A DNA stretch of 64,000 bases. Source: Hyphomicrobiaceae bacterium (GTDB taxonomy: Bacteria; Pseudomonadota; Alphaproteobacteria; Rhizobiales; Methyloligellaceae). Where the stretch lies: NCBI GenBank assembly GCA_028066055.1, contig JALCBY010000001.1:232551-296550 (forward strand). Direction: 5' to 3'. A program made the position numbers and the translations under genes. The notes below the pieces were generated by a model. The model had not been told where the DNA came from. It did no database searches and saw only the letters and a program-made list of their open reading frames with translations. Below, one piece after another: positions 44,538 through 56,100 of this stretch (its first letter is position 1; each line of letters begins with the position of its first letter).

Positions 44538-46364
44538 CTAAGAGACAAGCGGTTCCTCTTCGAGCATGGTCGCCACGAACGAACCAATTGTGCCCTCCTT
44601 CGAACGGTCGTCCGGACGGGTGGAACGTGACACGGTGCCCGTGAACGATCTGATTTGACCTTCACCGTCGGGCCAGATGGGCGCGAGATGCCCACGATAT
44701 TCGTAAACATGTCCCTTGGTCGCGTCCGTAGCACCCTTTGCCGTCATGACTATGATGGATCGATCTTCATACCAGTCAGGTTCGGTTTCATGGCGAATGT
44801 TGCGATGATCCACGCGCCCGGAGACATTGTAGCGATAGTCGGAGTGGCCGCTGTCCAAAAGGCCTTCAAGGTTGCCGTTGGGGAGTTCGGTGAGGGTTAG
44901 ATCGGCGGCAAACCAGAGGGCTTTTTGATCATCGTCCTGGCGGTCATTGTGATAGCTGCGATAACGCCATTTTCCGGTCAATGGCAACTGCGCCTCGGGC
45001 TTGGGGGAGAACTTGCTCGCATCGACAATTTCCTCCATTGGCGTCTCGAAGGTTGTGCCCTTCTTCGTGAGGGGCAGTCCGAGATGCCTTGCTCGATCAT
45101 AAATGTCGTCAATCCACTGATGCCAATGGAAGAACCTGAGACTGTAGTTATTCAGGTACTGGTCACGAAAATCACAGTGCTCGACATGCCCGAACCCGTG
45201 AATAAACCGGAAGCCCTCGAAGAAATATCCGAGCTCGGCGACGGTTTCAAATTTGGTCAAATCGGGGTCAAACAGGTCCTTGCCCCAGATGTAGTACTTG
45301 ATGCCTTCTCCGTTGGAATGTCCCCGCCCCCACGGGTTGTCGGGCGAGTGCGGTGAGAACGCAGTGCGCAGGATGTAACCGGAGTGATGTACGCCCGGCA
45401 CGAATGGTTGATTGCCCTCACGCCATTCGCTCGTCGGCAAATACCCCATTCGATCAAGCCAGACATTGTAGGCGCGCATCAAGTCGGAATGGAATTCTAG
45501 GAACTCCAGTCCGTATCCCTGCTCGGTCGTTTTGTACTTGTGATGCTTGCGCAGCCCGAATTGATGATTCCACTCGGGGCATACGCCGTTATTGAATACA
45601 TCGTCATGCCAGGGGAAATGGTCCAGATTAAACCGATCCATGAAGGATATGTCGGAGTCACCGTCATGGCGATAGGCTTGATCCGGCTCCTTGAGCAGCC
45701 GACGTCGAAGGGACTCCACCCACTTCAGGAACCCCCAGAAGCGAATGCTGTAAGGTGCGACTTCGATATTGTTGAAATCGTTGTGTCTATATAGCCGCAT
45801 CGGACCGACACCACTGCCGTGCCCGGCATGACCACCGTCGGCACCGCCAGCATTCCAAAACCTTGGCATTGACCAGACGTCAAATTTGCGAATGGCGTCA
45901 TAATAGGACTCAATGGCATTGCCAAGAACATCGATGACGGCCGGCCCTTCAATTCCTCTCGCTTTGAGATGATCTTCCCATGTTTGGTTTCGATAGGATG
46001 CAAGGTGTAGTTCCGATAGAGCGCCATCCAATATCGCCGGAACTTTTGGGTTTGCCTCGGCTGGCAACCAGGGTCGAAGTCGCGTGCCATCCCATGGTTC
46101 GATCGGACGCATACCGTGACGATTTCGCCAATGCTCGTAGAGTTGAAGTAATGCGAGATCTGTACCCGGCGCGGTTGGGTCCTTCTGGGTCGCCTTATCG
46201 TTGAAAACGTAGTGGCGGATGAAGTCCAAGCCGCGTCCGACTTGATCGACATTCTCACCCATATAGACCAGCGTCTCACTGGCAATAGCCCTGTTGCGAA
46301 GCCAGAGCTTGTGACGGCTGACAATATCGTCGAGAAATTGGATGGGGTTTCTCGGAAATTCCAT
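44538..46364 (-). CDS. Type-3-copper (tyrosinase/hemocyanin-like) protein
   Basis: A 608-residue protein with features of binuclear copper oxidases. A first copper site is suggested by HQFGLRKHHKYK and GLEFLEFHSDLMRAYNVWL near residues 265-301 (compare FLxWHRxYL). A second site is suggested by FIHGFGHVEH near 385 (H-x3-H) and LRFFHWHQWIDDIYDRA near 405-420 (compare DPxFxxHHxxxDrxW). The last 150 residues (beta-rich, GKWRYRSYHNDRQ onward) form a separate domain. No signal peptide is visible. It may oxidise phenols or N-containing aromatics. It is the last gene before the attachment repeat at 46.7 kb. The copper assignment is by motif only. Confidence 0.62.
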   Translation of the reverse strand: MEFPRNPIQFLDDIVSRHKLWLRNRAIASETLVYMGENVDQVGRGLDFIRHYVFNDKATQKDPTAPGTDLALLQLYEHWRNRHGMRPIEPWDGTRLRPWLPAEANPKVPAILDGALSELHLASYRNQTWEDHLKARGIEGPAVIDVLGNAIESYYDAIRKFDVWSMPRFWNAGGADGGHAGHGSGVGPMRLYRHNDFNNIEVAPYSIRFWGFLKWVESLRRRLLKEPDQAYRHDGDSDISFMDRFNLDHFPWHDDVFNNGVCPEWNHQFGLRKHHKYKTTEQGYGLEFLEFHSDLMRAYNVWLDRMGYLPTSEWREGNQPFVPGVHHSGYILRTAFSPHSPDNPWGRGHSNGEGIKYYIWGKDLFDPDLTKFETVAELGYFFEGFRFIHGFGHVEHCDFRDQYLNNYSLRFFHWHQWIDDIYDRARHLGLPLTKKGTTFETPMEEIVDASKFSPKPEAQLPLTGKWRYRSYHNDRQDDDQKALWFAADLTLTELPNGNLEGLLDSGHSDYRYNVSGRVDHRNIRHETEPDWYEDRSIIVMTAKGATDATKGHVYEYRGHLAPIWPDGEGQIRSFTGTVSRSTRPDDRSKEGTIGSFVATMLEEEPLVS

Positions 46365-46705
46365 ATAACTTACTCACCGTTACAAGATTGATTATTTGAA
46401 ATGTTAGCATGAATATAAGCATAGTGAAATTATACATTAAAGCGCAGAGTCAATGCTGAACAAATTGTTTCACGCATTATTCAAGTAGTTTAAACGAATT
46501 CATCTTCAGGGAAGATCAAGCGACGATTTCGGCACATATCTGCCTGCGTCTCGCCGATCAGAAACGGCAGAACAGGATCAGGTGCGGAAGTCTAGGCACA
46601 CAGTCCAGAATGTCCTCTTCCCGCCCGAGAGCGGACACGCTCCACCAAGAACGAGTACCGCCCCAATTCCAGCCGAACCCACCTATCGCAATCGCGTTGA
46701 TCGAC
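46365..46705. other. Gene-free region at the end of segment 1
   Basis: AT-rich from 46380 to 46500 (likely promoter of the copper-protein gene), then GC-rich non-coding DNA leading into the attachment repeat. No gene supported. Confidence 0.4.
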
Positions 46706-46974
46706 CTGCATCAAAATCGATTCCCGTTGACCCCTCAGTGCACACATATTGCACACCCGACTTTATAACTATCTGAATTATATAGATAATGCGTCCGCTC
46801 CATCATGGGCGCAACGGAGAAACGCCTATCCACGTCAGCATATGTCGGGGAATTTCCGGCCATAACCGCAGTCCATACGCGTGCCCCTGCGGCCATGTCA
46901 AACTTGTCTGCGTTCCAGGTGCACACATAGCGCACACGAAACGGACGGGGAAAGGTACGAAACCTTTGTGGCTT
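46706..46974. repeat. 270-bp direct repeat containing a dusA attachment site (left copy)
   Basis: Collinear, without visible gaps, with 63586-63854 at an offset of 16,880 bases. It contains an arm-like motif (46738-46757, GTGCACACATATTGCACACC), the core at 46792-46809, a dusA 5'-end relic read on the minus strand from 46863 (MAGNSPTYADVDRRFSVAPM), and a second arm motif at 46917-46942. No integrase gene lies beside it. Confidence 0.78.
46792..46809. other. Internal dusA attachment core
   Basis: CGTCCGCTCCATCATGGG, two mismatches from the other two cores. On the minus strand it encodes PMMERT after an FSVA stretch, the start of DusA. It separates segment 1 from segment 2. Confidence 0.72.
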
Positions 46975-47019
46975 TCCTATGCCCTTTTGGGTTTGCAGAA
47001 CCTACGGAATACGACCATT

Positions 47020-48327
47020 TCACTCCTCCCTGAAGGCTTTCTCGATCTGATCCGAGAGTGGCTTTAGGAGGTAACTGAGGGCGGTTCGGGATTCAGTTTG
47101 TACGAAAGTCTCAGCCGGCATACCCGGCACAAGCCTTCTATCTCCCAGGCGCTTTACCTCATCGCCTGAAAGCGTGATGTGCGCGGTGTAGAATTCGGTC
47201 TCACCACTGTCATCTTTGCTGACGTCGGCGGAGATATGAAGGATGCTGCCATTGAGTTCAGGCGTCGTGCGTTGGTTGAAGCTCGGGAACCGGACGACCG
47301 TATCCTGCCCGATATAGACCTGATCGATATCTGCCGGGTCGAGGCGCGCTTCGATCAGCAGGAGATCCTTCGCCGGAACAATCTGCATGATCGTCTCTCC
47401 GGCCTGAACGACACCGCCAACCGTATGGAACGCCATCTGATGCACATATCCACCGATGGGCGCACGGACTTCGATGCGTTTGAGCTGATCTTCCGCCGCC
47501 ACCTTGCGCTCCAGAAGTTCTGAGATTCGTGTCTGCACTTCGCGTAGCTCCGTTTCCACTTCCGTCCTGCGGTCCTTCTCCAGCTGGATGATCTGGATTT
47601 CCGTTTCGCCGATCCGTCCCCTGGCCCGCGCGATCTCGGCGATGAACCGTCCGCGATCGCCGTTCAATTGCGCCGCTTGCCGCTTGAGCGCGACGACACG
47701 CGACTTGGGCACAAGCCCCTTCTTTTCGAGATCCCGCAGGCCAGACAACTCGTCCTCGATCAGAACGATTTCCTCATTCTTGGCATCCCGCTGCGCCTCG
47801 AGACCCACGATCTCCTGACGAAGCTGGCCGATGCGCTCCTGCAATTGCGATCTTTGGCCGTTCAGCGACTCACGGCGCGCGTCAAGCAACGTCTTTTGCC
47901 CGCCAAGTACAGCCGACATGATCGGATCATCCTTACGGTCTAACAGGTGTTCAGGGAAATCTGGTTCGGGCAAGCCGCCGCGCTCCGCCTCAAGCCGGGC
48001 CTTGCGTGCCTCGAGTTCATCGAGTTGCGACGTGATGATCCCGAGGTTTGCCTTGGGCAGAGTTTCATCCAGGCGCACCAGCAGGTCGCCTGGTGCCACG
48101 ACATCGCCGTCCTTCACAAGAATATCGCTGACGATGCCACCTTGAAGATGCTGCACATTCTTGCGGTGGGACTGGACGATGACCGATCCCGGCGCGATGA
48201 CAGCGCCGCTGATGGATGCGATTGCCGACCAGACGCCCAGCCCTCCGAACAGCGCCAGGACGATCGCGAAACTGATCAACAGATACCTGCGAATTCCCTT
48301 TTCCTCGTTCGTCATTTGCTCGCTCAT
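47020..48327 (-). CDS. HlyD-family type I secretion adaptor
   Basis: Periplasmic adaptor that links the ABC exporter to an outer-membrane channel, 435 aa. One membrane helix (about residues 14-36), then the lipoyl-like half-motif (GGIVSDILVKDGDVV near 67), a long coiled-coil hairpin (100-280) and the second half with the beta-barrel (RAPIGGYVHQMAFHTVGGVV near 300). The C-terminus has VQTESRTALSYLLKPL, typical of the HlyD/PrtE group. The ATG at 48327 follows the exporter stop by one base; an upstream start at 48396 would overlap the exporter gene. No TolC homologue is in the window, so a chromosomal one must serve. Confidence 0.93.
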   Translation of the reverse strand: MSEQMTNEEKGIRRYLLISFAIVLALFGGLGVWSAIASISGAVIAPGSVIVQSHRKNVQHLQGGIVSDILVKDGDVVAPGDLLVRLDETLPKANLGIITSQLDELEARKARLEAERGGLPEPDFPEHLLDRKDDPIMSAVLGGQKTLLDARRESLNGQRSQLQERIGQLRQEIVGLEAQRDAKNEEIVLIEDELSGLRDLEKKGLVPKSRVVALKRQAAQLNGDRGRFIAEIARARGRIGETEIQIIQLEKDRRTEVETELREVQTRISELLERKVAAEDQLKRIEVRAPIGGYVHQMAFHTVGGVVQAGETIMQIVPAKDLLLIEARLDPADIDQVYIGQDTVVRFPSFNQRTTPELNGSILHISADVSKDDSGETEFYTAHITLSGDEVKRLGDRRLVPGMPAETFVQTESRTALSYLLKPLSDQIEKAFREE

Positions 48328-48328
48328 C

Positions 48329-50080
48329 TCACGCGCTCCGTCGCCGTATTTTGCGGACGTTTCCCCGTCCGGTCGCATCGGCAGCGCCTTGCACATGCTC
48401 GCGCAGCACCTCGTCCTTGGGTCCGAACCCGACCTGCCGTCCGTCGCGCAACACCAAGAGAAGATTCACAGCCGCAATGGCGCTGGGGCGGTGCGCCATG
48501 ACAACGACGGCGCATCCTTCTTCGCGCAGGATGAGGATGGCTTCGGTAAGAGCGCACTCGCCATCTGAATCCAGGTTCGAGTTCGGCTCATCAAGGACGA
48601 CAAAGACCGGGTCACCGTATAGCGCGCGTGCCAGCGCCACCCGCTGGCGCTGACCGGCGGAGAGCACAGCCCCGCCTTCACCAATCTGCGTCTGATAACC
48701 GTCAGACAGGTGCAGGATGAGGTCGTGGACGCCGGCTTTCTGTGCGGCCGCGACGATAGCTTCGGGATCGCGGTCGGGATCAAAGCGGCCGATATTTTCC
48801 TCTACCGTTCCGTCGAACAGCTCGACGTCCTGAGGAAGGTAGCCGATATTGCGCCCGAGTTGCTTCGCATCCCATTGATCGAGCGCCGCGCGGTTTAGAC
48901 GCACCGCACCCTTTAACGCCGGCCAGACCCCCACCAATGCTCGCGCAAGCGTCGACTTGCCTGACGCACTCGGACCGATCACGCCAAGAGCATCGCCGGG
49001 CTCGATCTTGAAATTGATGGCTTTCAGGACCGGTTCGGTGATGCCCGGCGGGGCCGCATAAAGCCTCGAGACAGACAGTTTCCCCTTCGGCTCAGGCAAA
49101 GCCATCCGTGTGTCGTTTTCCGGCAAAGTTTCCAACGCAGCCTTTATGCGTTTGGCGCCCTGACGCGCGCTGATGAAGGCGCGCCAGTTGCCGACCGCCT
49201 GCTCGATCGGTGCAAGCGCACGGGACAGGATGATCGAAGCGGCAATCATGATGCCCGGCGTCACGATCTGCTGAAGCGCGAGATAGGCGCCCGTTGCCAG
49301 CATGAGCGACTGCAGGAAAAGCCGTGTGACCTTCGTCACGGCCGTGATGGTCCCGGCCACGTCGCTGGCTTGCGTGTGCGACCCAAGAGCCCCTTGGCGC
49401 TGCACCGCCCAGCGGTCATGATAGGCATCCGCCATCCCCATCGCCCGCAACACTTCGGAGTTCCGTCGACCTGCCTCAGCAAGCGCAAAACTTTTGGCTG
49501 TTTTAGCCGATGCTTCGGCCAGCGGTCTCTTGGAGGTGAACTCGTTCAAAAGCGAAAGTACCAACAGGATTGCCGCGCCGATGACAGCAACCATCCCAAG
49601 CCACCAGTGGAACATGAAAATGACCGCGAAGTAGATCGGCGCCCAAGGCATGTCGAAAATCGCAAGCGGTCCCGGGCCGGAAACAAACTGCCGAAGCTGA
49701 TCGAGATCACGCAGGGTCTGGGTATCGCTGGTCCGAGAAGCAGTGCACCGGCCTCCCTTGAGAATTGCGTCGAAGACGGGACCATTCAGAATGCGATCGA
49801 TACGCAGTCCGACCCGCACGAGCAGACGCGAACGGATAAGTTCGAGAACACCCATGAAGGCAAAAAGCCCCGCGACCAGGACGAGAAGCGCCACCAAAGT
49901 GGGCACGCTCCGGCTGGTCAGGACACGATCGTAGATCTGCAGCATGAAGAGCGGCCCGGTCAACATTAGCAGATTGGTGAAGAAGCTGATAGCGCCGATG
50001 CCAATTAGCGCGCCTCGGCACGCAGACAACACCACCGCGAGCGTCGGCTGCGGCGGCGTCTGTGATCCCTGCACACTCAT
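48329..50080 (-). CDS. Type I secretion ABC permease/ATPase
   Basis: Inner-membrane ABC exporter of the PrtD type, 583 aa. The transmembrane domain spans residues 20-320; no C39-like domain is present. The nucleotide-binding domain has Walker A GPSASGKST near 365, signature LSAGQRQRVALARAL near 472 and Walker B VFVVLDEPNSNLD near 490. It recognises a C-terminal secretion signal on RTX substrates. It starts 22 bases after the RTX gene's stop and is coupled to the HlyD gene, giving the order substrate, exporter, adaptor. Confidence 0.95.
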   Translation of the reverse strand: MSVQGSQTPPQPTLAVVLSACRGALIGIGAISFFTNLLMLTGPLFMLQIYDRVLTSRSVPTLVALLVLVAGLFAFMGVLELIRSRLLVRVGLRIDRILNGPVFDAILKGGRCTASRTSDTQTLRDLDQLRQFVSGPGPLAIFDMPWAPIYFAVIFMFHWWLGMVAVIGAAILLVLSLLNEFTSKRPLAEASAKTAKSFALAEAGRRNSEVLRAMGMADAYHDRWAVQRQGALGSHTQASDVAGTITAVTKVTRLFLQSLMLATGAYLALQQIVTPGIMIAASIILSRALAPIEQAVGNWRAFISARQGAKRIKAALETLPENDTRMALPEPKGKLSVSRLYAAPPGITEPVLKAINFKIEPGDALGVIGPSASGKSTLARALVGVWPALKGAVRLNRAALDQWDAKQLGRNIGYLPQDVELFDGTVEENIGRFDPDRDPEAIVAAAQKAGVHDLILHLSDGYQTQIGEGGAVLSAGQRQRVALARALYGDPVFVVLDEPNSNLDSDGECALTEAILILREEGCAVVVMAHRPSAIAAVNLLLVLRDGRQVGFGPKDEVLREHVQGAADATGRGNVRKIRRRSA

Positions 50081-50102
50081 TTACGCATCGGGTATGAGCG
50101 TT

Positions 50103-53100
50103 CTACACGAACCGGAAATCGTCCTGATGCAAATCGGCCATATTGATACCGGCGAGCGTGATGCTTCCGTCCGTGCCAAGATCGACGACGGCGTCCGATC
50201 CGTTCTGCGTCGTTGCTGCGACAACATCGTTGAAGTCGCTGAATGCAGTCAATCCATCCAGTTCTATGACATCGTCACTGGCAGAGCCGGCTTGGAAGTC
50301 GGTAATGGTGTCGTCGTCGGAGCCGGATTTGAAGACAAACGTGTCGTCACCGGCGTCTCCGGAAAGCGTATCATTTCCACTGTCACCGAAAATCGTGTCA
50401 TCGTCGGATGTTCCGGAAACTGTGTCATCGCCCGAACTCCCACGGAACCAGGCATTTGTTTGTATTGTCGCGCGATCCCACACGGTGCCATCAGCAAACT
50501 CAATTTCTTCAACACCGTAATCGCCAGACCGGAACTGATCATCAACTCTGATCGTCTCGCCCGTCGCATTGACCGTGAGCTCAAAGTCCCTGTTGTTGCT
50601 GATCAGCCGTGTGAACGTGAGATCTGCAACATTCAGATCGGTCATAACGAGCCGATCGGTTCCGGCAACGTTTTCTTCTTCCACGACATCGTTGCCATCG
50701 CCCGACGCGTATCGGTATGTATCGCTTCCGGCAAGGCCGTACATGGTATCGTCTCCGCCGTTGCCGACGATGACATCATCTGTTTCCGAATCTGCAAAAA
50801 TCGTCTCATCACTCGACGAGCCGCGCATCCAGACGTTTTGCAAGAAATCGGTCTGCCCCCAGATGGTCCCGTCCGCAAACTCGACTTCCTCGACACCGTA
50901 GTTACCCGTTCGAAACTGGTCATCCAACGTGATCGTTTCGCCCGTGGCATCGACAGCGATCTCAAAATCTCTCTTGTTGCTAACCAAACGCGTGAAAGTG
51001 AGATCAGCGATATTCAGATCGGTCAGGATCAAACGGTCAGTCCCAACATCATTGCCCTCTTTCACGATGTCGTTGCCGTCTCCGGAGGTGTAGCGGTACG
51101 TATCATTGCCACCGAGACCATACATCGTGTCATCTCCGCCGTTGCCGACGATGACATCATCCGTCGAAGACTCTCCGAAAATCGTCTCATCGCTCGACGT
51201 GCCGCGCATCCAGACATTCTGCAAAATCTCGGTTTTCCCCCAGATGGTCCCATCTGCGAACTCGACCTCTTCCACGCCGTAATCACCAGACCGGAACTGA
51301 TCATCGACTCTGATCGTTTCGCCTGTGGCGTCGACCGTGATCTCAAAATCTCTCTTGTTGCTGATCAGCCGTGTGAAGGTGAGGTCTGCGATGTCGAGGT
51401 CTGTCAACTGAAGCCGATCGGTTCCGGCAACGTTTTCCTCTTCGACGACATCATTGCCATCGCCCGACACGTAGCGGAAAGTATCGCTCCCAGCGAGACC
51501 ATACACCGTGTCGTCCCCGCCGTTGCCGGCAATGATTTCATCCGCCGCTGTGCCAAATATCGTCTCACCGGCTGCAGTTCCGTTGATGACATCCGGATCG
51601 TTAGGGTCGCCTGTTAACATGGACGTGATGTCGTCGATCGTCCAAACGGTCCCATCGGTGAACTGGATTTCCTCAATCTCAAAATCAACGATGAAGTACT
51701 TCTCGATGGTCAGCGTTTCGCTGGAACTGTCGAGCGTAATAATCAGATCATCGATGTTTCGGGATACGGACACATCTGCGGTCGAAACACCGCTCCCGAA
51801 CTGGATGGAATCATCATCTCCCAGAGAGACATAGGTTCCCCGGTCATCGCTGATAACATCGTTGCCGTAACCCGCGTCGTAGACATAGATATCGCTACCT
51901 GCAAAACCTTCCAGGCGGTCATTTCCTGCACCGCCGTCCAGAGTATCGGCGGTATCAAACCCCAGCAGCACATCATCTCCAACGGTCGACTGGAGGAGAA
52001 ATTCCTGAATATCCTGATTCAGCCAGATCGTTCCATCGTCGAAATGAAACTCTTCTATCTGGTTCCTGCGAGTTTCATTACCAGGCCGATAGAACTGATC
52101 TTCAATGGTCAGGGCTTCACCGGAACTGTCGAGCGTAATGATCAGATCATCGACATTCCGGGAGACGGATACACCAGCAACCGTGATGCCACTTCCGAAA
52201 TGCACGGCGTCGTCGTCTCCCAGGGACGCGAAAGATCCGCGGTCGTCATAGATGACATCGTTCCCGTATCCCGCGTCGTAGATATAGACATCGCTGCCTG
52301 CCAATCCTTCGAGGCGGTCATCGCCTGCACCGCCATCCAGCACATCAGCGGTGTCAAACCCGATCAAAAGGTCATCGCCACTCGTGGACACGAGAAAGCG
52401 TTCTTGCACATCCTGAACAGACCAAATCGTTCCGTCGTCGAACCGGAACTCTTCAACCTCGCGATCACGCGAGCCGATGCCAGCTCGGAAGAACTGATCT
52501 TCAATCGTGAGAGTATCCGAGGTACCCGAAATTGAAATGATGAGATCGTCGTCACTCCGAGACAGAATGAGGTCGCTCGTGGTGATCTCGGCGGTGAATT
52601 CCACCGCATCTCCAATCCTGTCGACGATCGGGATGTCATGGATCGTGTCCTGGCCGTAACCGGTGCCAAATACGTAGGTGTCGCCGCCACTCCACCCTTC
52701 GAGCCGGTCGTTCCCCGCTCCGCCGTCCAGGCGGTCGTTTCCGTGGAACCCACGGATCAGATCATCGCCCGATGTGCTCTCGATATCGAGAAGCGCCAGA
52801 CGCACATCTTCGATCGTCCAGATCGTCCCGTCGTTGAAGTGGAACTCCTCGATCTGATCGACCGTTTGGATGATTGCAGAACTTCTGAACGTCTGCTTGA
52901 TAGTGAGCACATCGCTCGTGCCATTCAGACGAATTACGAGATCTTCTAGTTCCGCACCGCGTTCCAGCAGAACATCCGCGACCGCAACGTCAGCATTGAA
53001 CGACACTATGTCGAAGGTGCCGGACAAAATATTCGATCTTTGCTCGTCAATGGTGTCACTGCCGTAGCCGTAGCCGAAACGGTAAATATCGTTCTCGTTG

Positions 53101-56100
53101 CCGCCGCTCAGAAAATCGTCACCGGCTCCGCCATCGAGTTCATCTTCGTAATCGAAGCCGTAGATCGTATCGTCGCCGTCCGTTCCTGCCTGAACAAGAA
53201 GCGCTTCAAGGACCTGATCCCACGAATAATCAAGACCATCGTCAAACGCGAAAATTTCAATACGGTCGAACCATTGTTGATCGAAGGGACCTGTGTAGTT
53301 GGACTTGAACTGCTGCTCGATCGTCAGTGTATCGGTTATGCCGTCGATCTCGATCACAAGGTCGTTTGATGCACCATCGCGCGACAGGATGAGATCCGTA
53401 AACGAGATGCCATCGGTAAACTGGACATAGTCGGTCCCCTGGATCAGGATGTTCGTCATGCTGTCCTTGATGGTGTCGTTCCCATAACCGATGCCGAAGC
53501 GATAAACGTCTGTCTCGTTGCCACCCTCAAGACGGTCATCGCCTGCCCCGCCGTCGAGAACGTCGATCGTGTCCGTGCCAATGTAGGTATCAGACGTGGC
53601 ACGCGGATCGGCCACCTGGTAGGCAATTTCCAACCGGTCCCACACGACGCCATCACTGAAGACAATTTCGGCAATCCCGGTATCCGGGCCGAGATCTCCA
53701 CCAAACAAGCCAGGATCCTTGCCCTCGAACTGGCGCAGAACGGTGGCCGTATCGCCCGTCGCGTCGACGGTCAGAATGAGATCTAACCCGATGCGGGTGG
53801 CGCTGATATCGGTGGAGGCATAGTCGGCGAAACGGATCAGATCAGGCTTGTGTCCCTGTCCGGCTTCCTCGACATCGTCAATGACATCGTTGCCGAAATT
53901 TTTCCCGAAGACATAAACATCGTGACCTTGAGCGCCGCGCGCAGTCTGATCGCCGGCATTCATGTAGAAGATATCGTGATCACTTGTGCCCGCGAGATCG
54001 CCCGGGCCGCCCATCACAACAAGCTCCGGCGGGATGCCTAGCGGTTCGGTTGCCTCGAGAATGCTGATGGACGCAGGCTGGACGGACTCGTAAGCCGCAA
54101 CCAACTGCGAAAACAGGAAGCTGTATGTGACATTGAGATAATCCGCACCTCGGTCGAAGTCCCGCATCACAACATTCAGGATCGGCTTCCAGTCCGCCAG
54201 ATAAGCAATCGCCTCAGCATTGTCCGCCGGAAGCGCTGTAAAGATCTCCTCGAACACGGGAATGAGGCCGCGATCCGTATCGGCGCGGAAAACCTCATCC
54301 TCGTGATCAAGCGTAATGTCCGCAAAGAAGGAGGACAGCGGACCTTGGGTGGCGAGCTTCACAGCCAGCGCGTCGACATGTTCGATGATCGACTCCATAT
54401 AGGCTGCGGCGCCGTTGAAGTGGTTGAACGTTTCCGAACCCGTGAGCGCTAATCCGAACGGGATCTCTTCATCGAGATAATGCTCCATGAACTCGATATG
54501 TGCACCATCGAACATCCGCCATGTGCTGGAGCCCGGATCGGTCGCCAGCAACTCAGCGAGGGTCGTCGCCTGAACCTCATTGCCCTCATGGTCAACGAGA
54601 TCAGCTCCGCTCGCGAGCATCCAGCCCGTATCGCCTGTCTCTTCGTCGATGACTCCGAAAATCGCATAGTCATCGACAATGATATCCCCATCCTCGTCGA
54701 TGCGCTGCAACACCGGCACATCACCGCGGGTTCCGGAAATATCTGCCCAGGCCGAAAGGATCGGCGTGACGGCGTCCCGCAGGGCGACGAGGTCGATAAC
54801 GTTCAGCGTGGGAAGTATCGTCTCAACGAGCGCCAGTAAACTTGCATCCTGCGTCATCGAAATGCGCAGACTGGGCAAAATGCCATGCCCTTTCAGCTCC
54901 GGCAGGGCCGCCGCTTCCGGGGAGATGGTCGAGTCACCGAGATAGACCGAATTGAAATTATCGAGCGTGAAATCGACGTTAAACACATCGCCACTCGTAC
55001 CATCACTTTTGGTGAAACTGCCCTGATGGGTCACCTCGTTGCCGGCGTTGATCACATCCTGAAGCGTGCTCGCGGTCAGGTTGATGGAGGTGATGCCCGC
55101 TTCAGTCAGCGTCTGCAGCTCCCCGTCGCCGGTTTCACCGTTCTGATCGAGATCTCGCCAGATCAGCAGATCACTGAAATCGGCATCGGCAGAATCAATC
55201 ATGCCGTCCGTGTTGGAATCGAGCGCGGAAAGTGCGGTGAAACCATCCTCCTCGTCGGAGCCAAACAGCTCCGCAAGCTCGCCAATCTTCCCGTCGGAAT
55301 TGAGATCGCGCGCCAGTAGCCCGTCATCGCCGGAGATCCAGCCTGTCCGTTCACCAAATCCGTCATCGTCCAGGTCAAAGATGGGAGACGTGCTGATCTG
55401 CGACGTCAGCTCCAGGCCGTCGCCATCGAGATCGAGCACCAGCGGATCCGCACCCGGGCGCCGCGGCTTGCCAAAAAACGCCTTCCAGGCAATGTCGAGG
55501 AACCTGAAATTTTCTTCCACCCAGCCGCGCGGTTTCTCGATTTCCATGAAGTGGCCGGTTTCGATTTCGAATTCTGCGATGGTGATCCCGGCGGTCGGCT
55601 CGGCGACCCCCGGTCCGCCGGTGTAGTTGGCGACAAACATCTTCTTATTGAGCGCATTTCGAATAGCCAAATCACCTTCGGTGTTTTTGGCATAACTTAC
55701 GCCGTCCAGACTGATAGTGGTCCAGGGCGTCTCACTTAGCGCTCCGCGCAACCCGCCCGTCAGGGTTTGGCCGGCGATGGTGATTTTCTCATTGTTATCG
55801 GCCCCAATCACGCGGGTATTGTTTGCGAACTCGACTGTATCGCTTCCCGTCCCCACATCGATCTCGGTTCCGTAGCCCGCGCGCGTAACCGTGTCGTCCC
55901 CTGCGCCGAGGAAGACTTCGATGCCGCGGCCCAGCGCCTCAACGACGTCGTTACCCGCACCGAGGTCGGCGTACACGAAACCATTCTCCGTCCCGTTCGG
56001 ATCGTCGAGAATTCCATTGAGCTTAATTGTGTCATCGCCACTGGATGTTTTAAGCCGCTCAAAATTCTTGAAGATTATCTCTGTGCCGTCGATGCCGTTT

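Larger units (their letters stand above)
7293..46809. mobile_element. Segment 1: decayed dusA-integrated conjugative element (about 39.5 kb)
   Basis: The left boundary is the dusA core (7293-7310) and the right boundary the related core at 46792-46809. Inside are a tyrosine integrase next to the left end, an RlxS-like relaxase, a TraF-like peptidase, a truncated trbG, trbI, a DUF2285-like gene and a large ParB, all typical of alphaproteobacterial conjugative elements. The coupling protein and trbB, C, D, E, J, L and F are absent, so it cannot transfer by itself. Integration near the 5' end of dusA is a documented habit of such elements. Exact termini would need a precise empty-site comparison. 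Confidence 0.75.

Noticed and set aside
7293..46809. A self-transmissible conjugative element
   Set aside because: The coupling protein, TrbB, TrbE, TrbL and others are missing and trbG is truncated.
46706..46974. Insertion-sequence ends
   Set aside because: The repeats are direct, contain the dusA core and no transposase lies between or beside them.
49944..51617. A 557-codon plus-strand frame opposite the RTX gene
   Set aside because: It mirrors the repeat periodicity of the RTX gene and has no ribosome site or known domain.
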